From an uncultured Lachnospiraceae bacterium (lineage in GTDB: Bacteria > Bacillota_A > Clostridia > Lachnospirales > Lachnospiraceae), in NCBI GenBank assembly GCA_910585355.1, contig CAJUDN010000067.1, positions 1 through 13,202 on the forward strand: a stretch of DNA of 13,202 nt, given 5' to 3'. Positions 6,174 to 13,202 of this stretch are shown here, in pieces. The notes below the pieces were generated by a model. It did not search any database. It was not told the origin of the DNA and saw only the letters and a list, made by a program, of their open reading frames with translations. How positions within the stretch are numbered: position 1 is the first letter of the stretch; each line of letters opens with the position of its first letter. Made by a program: the position numbers and the translations under genes.

Positions 6174-7079
6174 ATGGAACAACACCTTTCCCAGTACCGT
6201 ATTTTCTATGAGGTGGCGCGCTGTGGGAATATCTCCAGGGCGGCAAAGGAATTATACATCAGCCAGCCGGCCATCAGCAAAGCCATCGGCAAGCTGGAGG
6301 AAAACTTAAATACCAGATTATTTAACCGGAATTCCCGGGGCGTCCAGCTCACCCGTGAAGGGGGCATCTTGTTTCAGCATATAAGCACTGCTTTTGAGGC
6401 TATTAACCGGGGAGAAAAGGAGTTAAAACGCATCCATGATTTTCACATCGGAAACTTAAAAATCGGAGTCAGCAACACGCTCTGCAAATATGTACTTCTT
6501 CCATATTTAAAAGGCTTTGTGGAGAAGTACCCCCATGTAAATATTTCCATTGAAAGCCAGTCTACGATTCATACCCTGGAAATGCTGGAGGCCGGAAAAA
6601 TCGACATCGGCCTTGTGGCGGAACCAAAAACAAAAAGGAGCCTCACCTTTTCCCCTGTCATGGGAATCCGGGACGGCTTTGTCTGTACTCCGTCCTATAT
6701 GGAAAATCTGCTGCTTCGGGAAGGCGCCAGCCCGAATATTTTTCAAACCGGAAATATCATTCTTCTGGACCGCAGCAACATGAGCCGGAAACATGTGGAC
6801 TCCTATCTGGCGGATAATCAAATCGAAGTAAACCAGCTTTTGGAGGTTACTGACATGACTCTCCTGATTGAATTTGCGAGAATCGGCCTCGGAATCGCCT
6901 GTGTCATCGAAGATTTCATCACAAGCGATTTATCGGACGGCACTTTAATCGAAGTTCCTCTGGAAGTTCCCATCCCCAGGCGGATCATCGGTTTTGCCTA
7001 TCATTCCCAGGATATGTCTGACACTCTGAAAGAATTTCTGGATTTCTGCCGGAATGATTCGAATTGCCATCCCATTTAA
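6174..7079 (+). CDS. LysR-family regulator, probable regulator of leuCD
   Basis: A 301-residue cytoplasmic regulator. The N-terminal winged helix-turn-helix (about 4-62) reads FYEVARCGNISRAAKELYIS followed by QPAISKAIGKLEENL and the wing RGVQLTREG. The effector-binding domain is about residues 88-295. ATG 6174 follows AGGAG (6161-6165) by eight bases. It diverges from leuCD with only overlapping promoters and one LysR box close by, so it probably regulates leuCD and itself, perhaps in response to a leucine-pathway intermediate such as isopropylmalate; the effector is inference. Its last 95 bases overlap the end of the nudC-like gene on the other strand, so the coding C-terminus (about residues 270-301) is read in both directions. 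Confidence 0.93.
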   Translation: MEQHLSQYRIFYEVARCGNISRAAKELYISQPAISKAIGKLEENLNTRLFNRNSRGVQLTREGGILFQHISTAFEAINRGEKELKRIHDFHIGNLKIGVSNTLCKYVLLPYLKGFVEKYPHVNISIESQSTIHTLEMLEAGKIDIGLVAEPKTKRSLTFSPVMGIRDGFVCTPSYMENLLLREGASPNIFQTGNIILLDRSNMSRKHVDSYLADNQIEVNQLLEVTDMTLLIEFARIGLGIACVIEDFITSDLSDGTLIEVPLEVPIPRRIIGFAYHSQDMSDTLKEFLDFCRNDSNCHPI

Positions 7080-7965
7080 GAACCCCATCCGGCCACGTCC
7101 CCGTAGCCTCATAAAATTTTTCCATACTTCCGTATTTAAATACCATTTTAAGCTCACTTCCAATGCTGTTTAAAAGCGTCTCGTCAGGAATCTCATCTCG
7201 GTGATACCATCCGGCCTCGGAAAGCTCGTCTTCCTGAAGGCGGATCGTATCATCGCCATCCAGCTCCGCAAAAAAACCAATCATTTCCGTATCAGAAAAC
7301 GCCCAGGGCTGGCTCTTATAGTAGCGGATGTTCTTCACCTTAAGTCCCACTTCCTCCATAACCTCCCGGCGCACGGTATCCTCAAACGTTTCGCCGATCT
7401 CCACAAATCCGGCAATCAGCGCATATCCCCGGTAAGGGTTACTGCTTACACGGTATCTCGATAAAATCAGCCGGTCTCCGTCGGTAATTGCCACAATCAC
7501 CGCCGGGGAGATTTTCGGATATTCGATCTGTCCGCAGCAGGGGCAGACCAGAGCCCGCTCTACCTTACTGTCCTCTGTTTCATGGCCGCAATGTCCGCAA
7601 TACCTCCGGCTCTCTTTCCAGCGGTGAAGCTGCGTGGCTGTGATTCCAGCAAATGCCTGATAGCCCGGCGCCATTTTCCGGAAGGCGGATGTCGGGCAAA
7701 GCTCATATCCGTTCTCCTCTCCCTGAAGCATTTCCCGCACATAAAAATAACCGGTTCCATCAATGGAAAACAGATAATACGCCACTGTCATAAGATGCTG
7801 CTTTTCCATAGGAAAATCCCGAAAACGGGGAATCTCATAATTTCCCCCCTCCCCTTTCCTGAGAAGTGTCTTATTGTTCTTCATATATAAAACGTAATCT
7901 TCCTCTCTGGCCTCCGGCTGTTTGTAGGACAGATCGAATTTATGCATCCCAATATCCTGAATCAT
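6985..7965 (-). CDS. nudC: NADH pyrophosphatase, NudC type
   Basis: A Nudix hydrolase that cleaves NAD(H) to NMN(H) and AMP; in other bacteria NudC also removes NAD caps from RNA. The 326-residue protein shows the zinc ribbon C123, C126, C141, C144, the full Nudix box from G186 to L208 (GX5EX7REVXEEXGL) and the NudC marker SQPW (218-221), here followed by AF where PF is usual. The N-terminal domain covers about 1-115. The start at 7965 has GAGG six bases upstream in a purine-rich leader. The last part, roughly from residue 290, extends past the family core, and residues 296-326 are antisense to the LysR gene. The extension may be a recent stop-codon loss. The gene has its own promoter at 8061-8089. 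Confidence 0.93.
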   Translation of the reverse strand: MIQDIGMHKFDLSYKQPEAREEDYVLYMKNNKTLLRKGEGGNYEIPRFRDFPMEKQHLMTVAYYLFSIDGTGYFYVREMLQGEENGYELCPTSAFRKMAPGYQAFAGITATQLHRWKESRRYCGHCGHETEDSKVERALVCPCCGQIEYPKISPAVIVAITDGDRLILSRYRVSSNPYRGYALIAGFVEIGETFEDTVRREVMEEVGLKVKNIRYYKSQPWAFSDTEMIGFFAELDGDDTIRLQEDELSEAGWYHRDEIPDETLLNSIGSELKMVFKYGSMEKFYEATGTWPDGVLKWDGNSNHSGRNPEILSECQTYPGNDRQNR

Positions 7966-7980
7966 GATATCCTCTCCCTT

Positions 7981-8035
7981 CTTATCCTTCCTTGTCTTTC
8001 CTTATCCTTCCTTATAACCATCCAGGCAACCCTGG
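7981..8035 (-). repeat. Purine-rich direct repeat and small hairpin in the nudC leader
   Basis: CTTATCCTTCCTT occurs at 7981-7993 and again at 8001-8013, a 20-base period. In the nudC transcript this is a purine tract with several AAGGA motifs close to the start codon. Next to it CCAGG-CAAC-CCTGG (8022-8035) forms a five-pair hairpin. Confidence 0.6.
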
Positions 8036-8060
8036 GCGGCCGTCGGCTGTCATCGTTTCC

Positions 8061-8089
8061 ATCATAAAACAGCCCCCGGATTTTGTCAA
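8061..8089 (-). promoter_or_regulatory. Promoter of nudC
   Basis: On the minus strand TTGACA (8089-8084) is followed after 17 bases by TATGAT (8066-8061), a near-perfect sigma-A promoter. The leader to nudC would be about 90 bases. It stands back to back with the MATE promoter, 18 bases apart. Confidence 0.75.
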
Positions 8090-8107
8090 ATCAAACCGCA
8101 GGAGCTG

Positions 8108-8136
8108 TTGACTAATGTCGCGTGATGCTATATAAT
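8108..8136 (+). promoter_or_regulatory. Promoter of the MATE gene
   Basis: TTGACT (8108-8113) and TATAAT (8131-8136) are 17 bases apart. The start point would be near 8143, giving a leader of about 130 bases that contains the folded element at 8162-8235. Confidence 0.78.
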
Positions 8137-8161
8137 GCCATTCATGGTTACTGTTCGCAGC

Positions 8162-8235
8162 CCTGTAAATGTAACAACATATGCCCGTATAAAATCACCC
8201 GCGGCAACGGGGCATATGCTTTGGACCGGTACAGG
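8162..8235 (+). ncRNA. Structured 5' leader of the MATE gene, riboswitch candidate
   Basis: An outer stem CCTGTA/TACAGG (8162-8167 with 8230-8235) encloses an inner stem CATATGCCC/GGGCATATG (8178-8186 with 8210-8218), extended by two more pairs after one bulged G. Unpaired joints are AATGTAACAA on one side and an 11-base joint beginning CTTTGGACC on the other. The nested layout in a leader is typical of a regulatory RNA, and riboswitches do precede some MATE genes. I could not match it to a known class (guanidine, ZTP, preQ1, fluoride and T-box motifs are absent). No intrinsic terminator follows, so any control would be at translation. A plain hairpin by chance is possible. Confidence 0.4.
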
Positions 8236-8273
8236 AACTATTTCTGAATCATTTTAAAAAGGAGAGAGTACCT

Positions 8274-9635
8274 ATGACAAGTGAAAATAAAATGGGCGTC
8301 ATGCCTGTCAACAAACTGATTCTTTCCATGTCCATCCCCATGATGCTGTCCATGCTGATTCAGGCTCTTTATAATGTGGTGGACAGTATGTTCGTGGCTC
8401 AAATCAGCGAAAACGCATTAACTGCCGTTTCCCTGGCCTTTCCGGCCCAAAATCTGATGATCGCTGTGGCCACAGGAACCGGGGTCGGCGTCAACGCTAC
8501 CCTTTCCAGGAGTCTGGGAGAAAAAAATCACGAGCGGGCCAACCGCATCGCAAACAACGCCCTGTTCTTGGCGGCCGCCAGCTACATTGCCTTTGCCCTC
8601 TTTGGTCTTTTTTTCGCCCGGCAGTATTTCCTGCTTCAGACGGACATTCCCGAAATTGTGGAATGCGGAACAGTCTATCTGCAGATCTGCACCATCTGTT
8701 CTTTCGGCCTGTTCGGGGAAATTGCCTTTGAAAAGCTGATGCAGTCCACGGGAAAAACCTTTTATTCCATGATTATCCAGGGAACCGGAGCCATTTTAAA
8801 CATTATTTTTGACCCGATCCTTATTTTCGGGTTGTTTGGTTTTCCAAAGCTGGAAGTGGCAGGAGCCGCTGCCGCCACAGTATTCGGCCAGATCCTTGCC
8901 ATGTTCCTGGGCTTTGTCTTAAACCAGACAAAAAACCATGAAATTTCAGTAAAGCTTAAGGGATTCCTGCCGGAAATAGAAATCATAGGCCATATATACT
9001 CCGTTGGCATTCCTTCTATCATTATGGCCTCCATCGGAAGCGTCATGACCTTCGGACTCAATAAGATCCTCATTGCCTTCTCGTCAACGGCAACCGCCGT
9101 ATTCGGCGTCTATTTTAAGCTTCAAAGCTTTGTATTCATGCCGGTGTTCGGCCTTAACAATGGTACGGTCCCCATTATCGCGTACAACTTCGGCGCTTCC
9201 AGACCGGACCGTATCGTGGAAACTTTAAAGCTTGCCATCGTTTATGCCGTTTCCATCATGCTGGCAGGTCTGGCTGTTTTTCAGCTCATCCCGGACAGGC
9301 TTTTACTGATTTTTAATGCCTCTGACCATATGCTTACAATCGGGGTTCCCGCCTTAAGGTGCATTTCCATAAGCTTCTTATTCGCAGGCTACTGTATTGT
9401 CTGTTCCTCCCTGTTTCAGGCCCTTGGCCATGGAATGTTAAGTCTTTGGGTTTCCGTATTCCGCCAGCTTGTTGTACTGCTCCCGGCGGCTTTCGTATTT
9501 TCAAAGCTCGGCGGCCTCCAGAGCGTATGGCTGGCCTTCCCTCTGGCCGAAATCTTTTCCCTTGCCTTTAGTACCTTTTTCCTTCGGTATATATACAAAA
9601 AAGAAATCCTGCCTTTAAAGAAGCAGTCAGTATAA
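8274..9635 (+). CDS. MATE-family multidrug/cation antiporter
   Basis: An inner-membrane efflux pump of 453 residues, the family's usual length, that expels drugs or metabolites in exchange for Na+ or H+. The two homologous six-helix halves are evident. The first begins with PMMLSMLIQALYNVVDSMF (22-40) and the GTGVGVNATLSRSLGE stretch (68-83). The second begins near 240 with PSIIMASIGSVMTFGLNKI (247-265) and has the matching NNGTVPIIAYNFGASRPDR (295-313). ATG 8274 has AGGAGAG (8260-8266) seven bases upstream. It is transcribed alone, divergent from nudC and convergent with yerC, and its leader contains a possible regulatory RNA. The substrate cannot be predicted. Confidence 0.95.
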   Translation: MTSENKMGVMPVNKLILSMSIPMMLSMLIQALYNVVDSMFVAQISENALTAVSLAFPAQNLMIAVATGTGVGVNATLSRSLGEKNHERANRIANNALFLAAASYIAFALFGLFFARQYFLLQTDIPEIVECGTVYLQICTICSFGLFGEIAFEKLMQSTGKTFYSMIIQGTGAILNIIFDPILIFGLFGFPKLEVAGAAAATVFGQILAMFLGFVLNQTKNHEISVKLKGFLPEIEIIGHIYSVGIPSIIMASIGSVMTFGLNKILIAFSSTATAVFGVYFKLQSFVFMPVFGLNNGTVPIIAYNFGASRPDRIVETLKLAIVYAVSIMLAGLAVFQLIPDRLLLIFNASDHMLTIGVPALRCISISFLFAGYCIVCSSLFQALGHGMLSLWVSVFRQLVVLLPAAFVFSKLGGLQSVWLAFPLAEIFSLAFSTFFLRYIYKKEILPLKKQSV

Positions 9636-9644
9636 CACATATAA

Positions 9645-9708
9645 AAATGGGGATGCCAACCACACGTTTCGCCGATCTGTTCCCGAAACCAGGCTGACAT
9701 CCCCATTT
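9645..9708. terminator. Terminator between the MATE and YerC genes
   Basis: AAATGGGGATG (9645-9655) and CATCCCCATTT (9698-9708) form an 11-pair stem. The 42-base interior contains a second stem GTTTCG/CGAAAC (9666-9671 with 9684-9689). Read on the minus strand, the stem ends in CCCCATTTTTATAT, a proper T-run, so it terminates the yerC operon; it may also serve the MATE gene. The branched interior is larger than usual. Confidence 0.75.
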
Positions 9709-9721
9709 ATGTAACATGCTT

Positions 9722-10024
9722 CTATTTTTCCTCACACGGATAGCCCAGGCGTTTAAACACCATGTCATACCCATCATTTCCATAATTCAGGGACCGGTTC
9801 ACACGGCTGATGGTTGCCGTGGATGCTCCTGTGCGCTCTGCAATATCCAGGTAAGTCTTTTTCTCCCGCAGCATCTTCGCCACCTCATAGCGCTGCGACA
9901 GTGACAGCAGCTCATTGACCGTGCAGACGTCCTCAAAAAATGCATAGCATTCCTCTGAATTTTTTAAAGTCAGAACCGCCTCAAAAAGATGGTCGACGGC
10001 TTCTGTCCTGATTTTTTTGTTCAT
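9722..10024 (-). CDS. yerC: YerC/YecD-family TrpR-related DNA-binding protein
   Basis: A small cytoplasmic protein of 100 residues, standard for the YerC/YecD family of TrpR-like helix-turn-helix proteins of Firmicutes. The core LSLSQRYEVAKMLREKKTYLD (about 40-60) leads into the recognition helix IAERTGASTATISRVNRSLNYG (about 61-82), the most conserved stretch. The physiological role of this family is not well established; it is presumed to be a regulator. The ATG at 10024 has AAGGGGAAG nearby, a modest ribosome binding site. The gap to the HAD gene upstream is 81 bases and no clear promoter was seen there, so it is probably the last gene of the ptsI operon, before the terminator at 9645-9708. 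Confidence 0.9.
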   Translation of the reverse strand: MNKKIRTEAVDHLFEAVLTLKNSEECYAFFEDVCTVNELLSLSQRYEVAKMLREKKTYLDIAERTGASTATISRVNRSLNYGNDGYDMVFKRLGYPCEEK

Positions 10025-10105
10025 GTGCAGCTTCCCCTTTACGAGTCATATTTTCCCTTTGTTACGATTGAGCCGTGCCCCCATGGGCGGGTTCACATAC
10101 CATGA

Positions 10106-11032
10106 TCATTTTAGCACATTAAAGTTTTTGCGTCCAGCCCTTTCCTCAAAAAGCAGAAATTTCTCCACTACTTTTCCGACTCCGTCCTCATTGTTGGAAT
10201 CGGTGATATAATCGGCTGCTTTCCGCACCGGAAGCACGGCGTTTTCCATGGCCACTCCGAGACCTGCAAAGCGTATCATGGAGAGGTCATTATATCCGTC
10301 TCCGCAGGCAATCATTTCCTCCCTGGACATCCCCAGAGTCTCCAGAAGCCGCTCCAGGCTCTGGGCCTTGTCAATCCCCTTTGGAAGGATCTCCAGAAAA
10401 TGCGGCTCTGAACGGTATACACTGAAATTTTTCCCCAGAGCCGCCTTCACTCTGGGCTCCACAAGAGCCAGATAATCCCCGTAGTCCAGCATCAGAAATT
10501 TAGGCACCGCAAAGTCCACATAGGAGGCCATATCCTCCACCTCCTCCATGGGCATGTGGTTAATTCTGCTTTCGATTTTGGCATAAGGGCATTCCCTGTT
10601 ATTTACCACAAGATGATCTCCCTCATAAGTAAGAATATCCACCCGGTGCTCCATGGCCAGCCCGATAATCCTGCCGTTTGACTCCACCGGAAGCTGTCTG
10701 GAAAACACCGTCTCCCCCGTTTCACAGTTTATAATCAGCCCCCCGTTATAGGATAAAATATATCCGCCAAACCTGGAAAGTTCCAGTTCTTTTGCAAGGG
10801 GCATGACTCCCTGCGTAGGACGCCCGGAGGCCAGAACCACCTTTTTTCCGCGCCTCTGCGCTTCCATCAGGGCATCCCTGGTCCTCGGGGTAATGACTTT
10901 ATCTCTGTTGGTAAGAGTCCCATCCAAATCCAGAACTATGATCCCATATCCGCCCGGGCATCCCCTAACGCAGCCTTTTAGGGCGGGCGCCCGGCCTTCG
11001 CCGGACGACAATATTTCTTTTTTCTTTTGCAT
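10106..11032 (-). CDS. Cof-type HAD-superfamily hydrolase
   Basis: A cytoplasmic phosphatase of 308 residues with a Cof/IIB-type cap. The motifs are DLDGT (35-39, nucleophile D35), ASGRP (68-72), a lysine in the GIDKAQSL stretch, and GDGYND near 243-248. Such enzymes dephosphorylate sugar phosphates, FMN or pyridoxal phosphate; the substrate here is unknown, though the position after ptsI suggests sugar phosphates. Family members normally start a few residues before the DLDGT strand. This one has about 28 extra residues, encoded by GC-rich palindromes (10952-11004). The ATG at 11032 is backed by AGGAG seven bases upstream, and no ATG lies nearer the domain, so the extension appears real. It lies 41 bases downstream of ptsI. 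Confidence 0.92.
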   Translation of the reverse strand: MQKKKEILSSGEGRAPALKGCVRGCPGGYGIIVLDLDGTLTNRDKVITPRTRDALMEAQRRGKKVVLASGRPTQGVMPLAKELELSRFGGYILSYNGGLIINCETGETVFSRQLPVESNGRIIGLAMEHRVDILTYEGDHLVVNNRECPYAKIESRINHMPMEEVEDMASYVDFAVPKFLMLDYGDYLALVEPRVKAALGKNFSVYRSEPHFLEILPKGIDKAQSLERLLETLGMSREEMIACGDGYNDLSMIRFAGLGVAMENAVLPVRKAADYITDSNNEDGVGKVVEKFLLFEERAGRKNFNVLK

Positions 11033-11073
11033 CTTAAAACTCCTGTCTTTTTCCTTTGGATGCTTGCAGCAGT

Positions 11074-12729
11074 TCAGGGAGTATTTAAACTGTTATGATT
11101 CCCCAAATCCGTCGTACGGATTTTCTGCCGGACCGAAAGCAGGAAAGCCGGAGAAACTGACAGCTCGTCAATTCCCATTCTCAAAAATTCCTCTGTCAGG
11201 GTAGTATCCGCCCCAAGCTCTCCGCAGATTCCCACCATGCATCCGGCCTCATGACCGCATTTTGCCACATACTCGATCAGTTTCAACACCGCCGGATGAT
11301 GGGAATCGTAAAACGCGTCCAGCTTGTCATTCTGCCTGTCAATGGCCAGAACATACTGGGTCAGGTCATTGGTGCCGATGCTGAAAAAGTCCACCTCTCT
11401 GGCCAGATCCCTGCTTATGATGGCCGCCGCCGGGGTTTCAATCATGATACCGAGAGCTACCTGTCCGAACGGCACGGACCGGGAGGCCAGTTCTTTTTTC
11501 ACTATCTCAACAATCTCTTTAATGCGCTTTACCTCCCAGAGCGAGGTAATCATGGGAAACATCACGGATATTTTTCCAAAGGCGCTGGCACGGTAAATGG
11601 CCCGAAGCTGGGTTTTAAAAACCTCCGGCCGCTCCAGACAGATACGGATAGCCCGAAAGCCCATGGCCGGATTCTCTTCCTTTCCCAGATCAAAATACCC
11701 GGCCGTTTTGTCGGCCCCGATATCCAGGGTACGTATAATAACCTCTTTGCCCGCCATCATCTCCGCCACATGGCGGTAAGCCAGAAACTGCTCCTCCTCG
11801 GTGGGATACGTCTCCTTCCCCAGATACAGAAATTCACTACGGAACAGACCGATTCCCGCCGCATTATATTTCAACACATCGGCCACATCCGACACGCTTC
11901 CAATATTCCCGTAAAGCCTGATGTGAGTTCCGTCCAGGGTTACGTCTTCCTCATCCTTAAGTTCCATCAGAAGATTCTCCCTGTTTTCCTCTTCTTCCTT
12001 CTTCTTTTCCATTTTCCTAAGGAAGTCCTCATCCGGATCTATATAAAGGGTCCCTGTCTCTCCGTCAATCACTGCGGTTTTCCCGTCCCATTCCTCTTTT
12101 ACCGATACAGAAACCAGAGCGGGAATATTCATGGTTCGGGCTAAGATGGCCGTATGAGAGTTTAAAGAGCCCTGTTCTGTGACAAAACCTAAAAGCATGT
12201 CCTTTTCAAGCTGTACGGTCTCGCTGGGCGCCAGGTCGTAAGCGGCCAGAATCACCGGCTCAGAAAGGACATGGCCGGACAAACTGTTTCCGGAAAGCAG
12301 CGTCAGCAGCCTGTCCGACACGTCCTTCACATCCACGGCTCTGGCTTTAAAATATTCATCCTCCATCTCAGAAAACAGACGCTGGAAGTTATCCGCCGTG
12401 ACTGCCACGGCGTACTCTGCATTGACCATCTGACTGGTAATGATATTATATACCGAATCTCTGTAATCCTCATCCGTAAGCATCATTTTGTGGACCTCAA
12501 AGACAGCCGCGTTGACCTTTCCCACCTCCTGGCATGCCTTTTCATACAGAACCTCCAGCTCGGCCTTTGCCTTTTTCAATGCCTCCTCATAGCGGCCGAT
12601 CTCCTCCCGGACATCAGCCACGCTTCTTCTTACCACCTGGCTTTCCGACTTCCTGTGATACAGGATTCTTCCGATGGCAATTTTATTTAAAATTGATTTT
12701 CCCTGAATCGTTTCCACGTTTTCCCCCAT
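11074..12729 (-). CDS. ptsI: PTS phosphoenolpyruvate-protein phosphotransferase (enzyme I)
   Basis: The general cytoplasmic enzyme of the phosphotransferase system: it takes phosphate from phosphoenolpyruvate onto a histidine and passes it to HPr. The 551 residues hold the N-terminal HPr-binding domain (to about 140), the phosphohistidine domain with H192 in GSLNSHTAILART, and the PEP-binding barrel with GLFRSEFLYL (294-303), ETPAAA (431-436), FFSIGTNDLTQY (448-459) and catalytic C502 in ICGELGAD. The family is about 570 long, so it is complete. ATG 12729 has a ribosome binding site AAGGAG 16 bases away, which is far. A GTG at 12717 (after GGGGGA) would give VETIQGKSI, closer to usual enzyme I starts, so the true start may be there. 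It follows the EIIA gene by 52 bases. No ptsH is in the window. Confidence 0.95.
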   Translation of the reverse strand: MGENVETIQGKSILNKIAIGRILYHRKSESQVVRRSVADVREEIGRYEEALKKAKAELEVLYEKACQEVGKVNAAVFEVHKMMLTDEDYRDSVYNIITSQMVNAEYAVAVTADNFQRLFSEMEDEYFKARAVDVKDVSDRLLTLLSGNSLSGHVLSEPVILAAYDLAPSETVQLEKDMLLGFVTEQGSLNSHTAILARTMNIPALVSVSVKEEWDGKTAVIDGETGTLYIDPDEDFLRKMEKKKEEEENRENLLMELKDEEDVTLDGTHIRLYGNIGSVSDVADVLKYNAAGIGLFRSEFLYLGKETYPTEEEQFLAYRHVAEMMAGKEVIIRTLDIGADKTAGYFDLGKEENPAMGFRAIRICLERPEVFKTQLRAIYRASAFGKISVMFPMITSLWEVKRIKEIVEIVKKELASRSVPFGQVALGIMIETPAAAIISRDLAREVDFFSIGTNDLTQYVLAIDRQNDKLDAFYDSHHPAVLKLIEYVAKCGHEAGCMVGICGELGADTTLTEEFLRMGIDELSVSPAFLLSVRQKIRTTDLGNHNSLNTP

Positions 12730-12781
12730 CCGTACGGTTTCACCGCTCCTTCTGTCATTGTATACGCAAATTCTGCCACAA

Positions 12782-13202
12782 TCAACTATTTTCCCCCCGT
12801 TTTTCTTCCTTTGCGGACTTCACGGCCAGAAATTCATCCACAGCCAGGAAATCCTCCCTGGCCTTAACGGTTCCCTGGGATAAAAGCCGGACTCTTTGGG
12901 AATCGGAGAGCTCAGGAAACAAAACCGGAGAAGCCAGGGATGGGGCATGAGACTTTATAAAATCCAGGTTCAGGCGCATGATGGCATCTCCCCGCTTCAC
13001 CTGGTCCCCTTCCTGGACCATGACCTTAAAACCGTTTCCCTTAAGTTTTACTGTGTCAATTCCCACATGAATCAGCAAAGAGAGGCCTTCTTTCGTCGTA
13101 AGCCCCAAAGCATGTCTGGTGGGAAAAACAAAGCTTACGGTCCCGTCCGCAGGGGCGCGGACAATGGGATCCGCAGGTGTGATTATGGCTCCCTGTCCCA
13201 TC
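12782..13202 (-). CDS. PTS EIIA component, glucose family, C-terminal part
   Basis: Incomplete: the reading frame is open to the right edge, and the first visible methionine (13201) is internal, since family members have more sequence before MGQG. The fragment of about 140 residues is a glucose-type EIIA domain, which carries phosphate from HPr to an EIIB domain. The two active-site histidines are H30 (PTRHALGL) and H45, the phosphate acceptor (LLIHVGIDTV), counted from the visible methionine. The tail after SPVLFPE runs about 45 residues and ends in a charged KSAKEEKRGENS. It may be a free EIIA protein or the end of a larger EII. It is the first visible gene of the operon with ptsI, the HAD phosphatase and yerC. 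Confidence 0.92.
   Translation of the reverse strand, partial: MGQGAIITPADPIVRAPADGTVSFVFPTRHALGLTTKEGLSLLIHVGIDTVKLKGNGFKVMVQEGDQVKRGDAIMRLNLDFIKSHAPSLASPVLFPELSDSQRVRLLSQGTVKAREDFLAVDEFLAVKSAKEEKRGENS

Noticed and set aside
11251..12144. 297-residue plus-strand ORF
   Set aside because: It is antisense to ptsI, which carries all enzyme I motifs. The ORF is low in recognisable structure and has no ribosome binding site support.

Overview
The window suggests a Firmicute, most likely a Lachnospiraceae-type (Clostridium cluster XIVa) gut clostridium. The support is strong AGGAGG-type ribosome binding sites, sigma-A TTGACA/TATAAT promoters, moderately GC-rich coding sequence, a YerC/YecD TrpR-like gene, a two-subunit (type 2) LeuC/LeuD pair and a PTS enzyme I operon. 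The genus is not certain. Positions 3-35 are an Illumina adapter, so the left edge is probably a contig end and the first gene is cut there.

Layout. 36-626 (-): start of an NhaC-family sodium/proton antiporter, divergent from a LysR regulator at 964-1902 (+). Between them lie overlapping promoters and about 180 bases that may be a dispersed element. 1957-3550 (-): an ABC importer ATPase and permease of the SsuBC/TauBC/ThiXZ type; no binding protein is visible and the permease seems to lack its last helix. 3834-5600 (-): leuD and leuC, the two subunits of isopropylmalate isomerase. Upstream of leuC is a 123-bp GC-rich tandem repeat array (three full units and a partial one), closed by a long inverted repeat. 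Then comes a compact divergent promoter region with a LysR box, and a second LysR gene (6174-7079, +) that probably controls leuCD. 6985-7965 (-): NudC-type NADH pyrophosphatase, overlapping the tail of that LysR gene by 95 bases. 8274-9635 (+): a MATE efflux pump behind a good promoter and a structured leader. 9722-13202 (-): a probable operon read as EIIA(Glc)-type protein (cut by the right edge), ptsI, Cof-type HAD phosphatase and YerC/YecD, ending in a hairpin terminator.

How the parts fit. Most of the window is ordinary metabolism and transport: leucine biosynthesis with a dedicated regulator, sugar phosphotransfer, nucleotide housekeeping and efflux. What is unusual lies between the genes: the repeat array inside the predicted leuC leader, several other palindrome-rich stretches (downstream of leuD, in the LysR leader, inside the HAD N-terminus) and a folded leader before the MATE gene. 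No phage, transposase, CRISPR array, rRNA or tRNA was found, and no new multi-gene system is evident.
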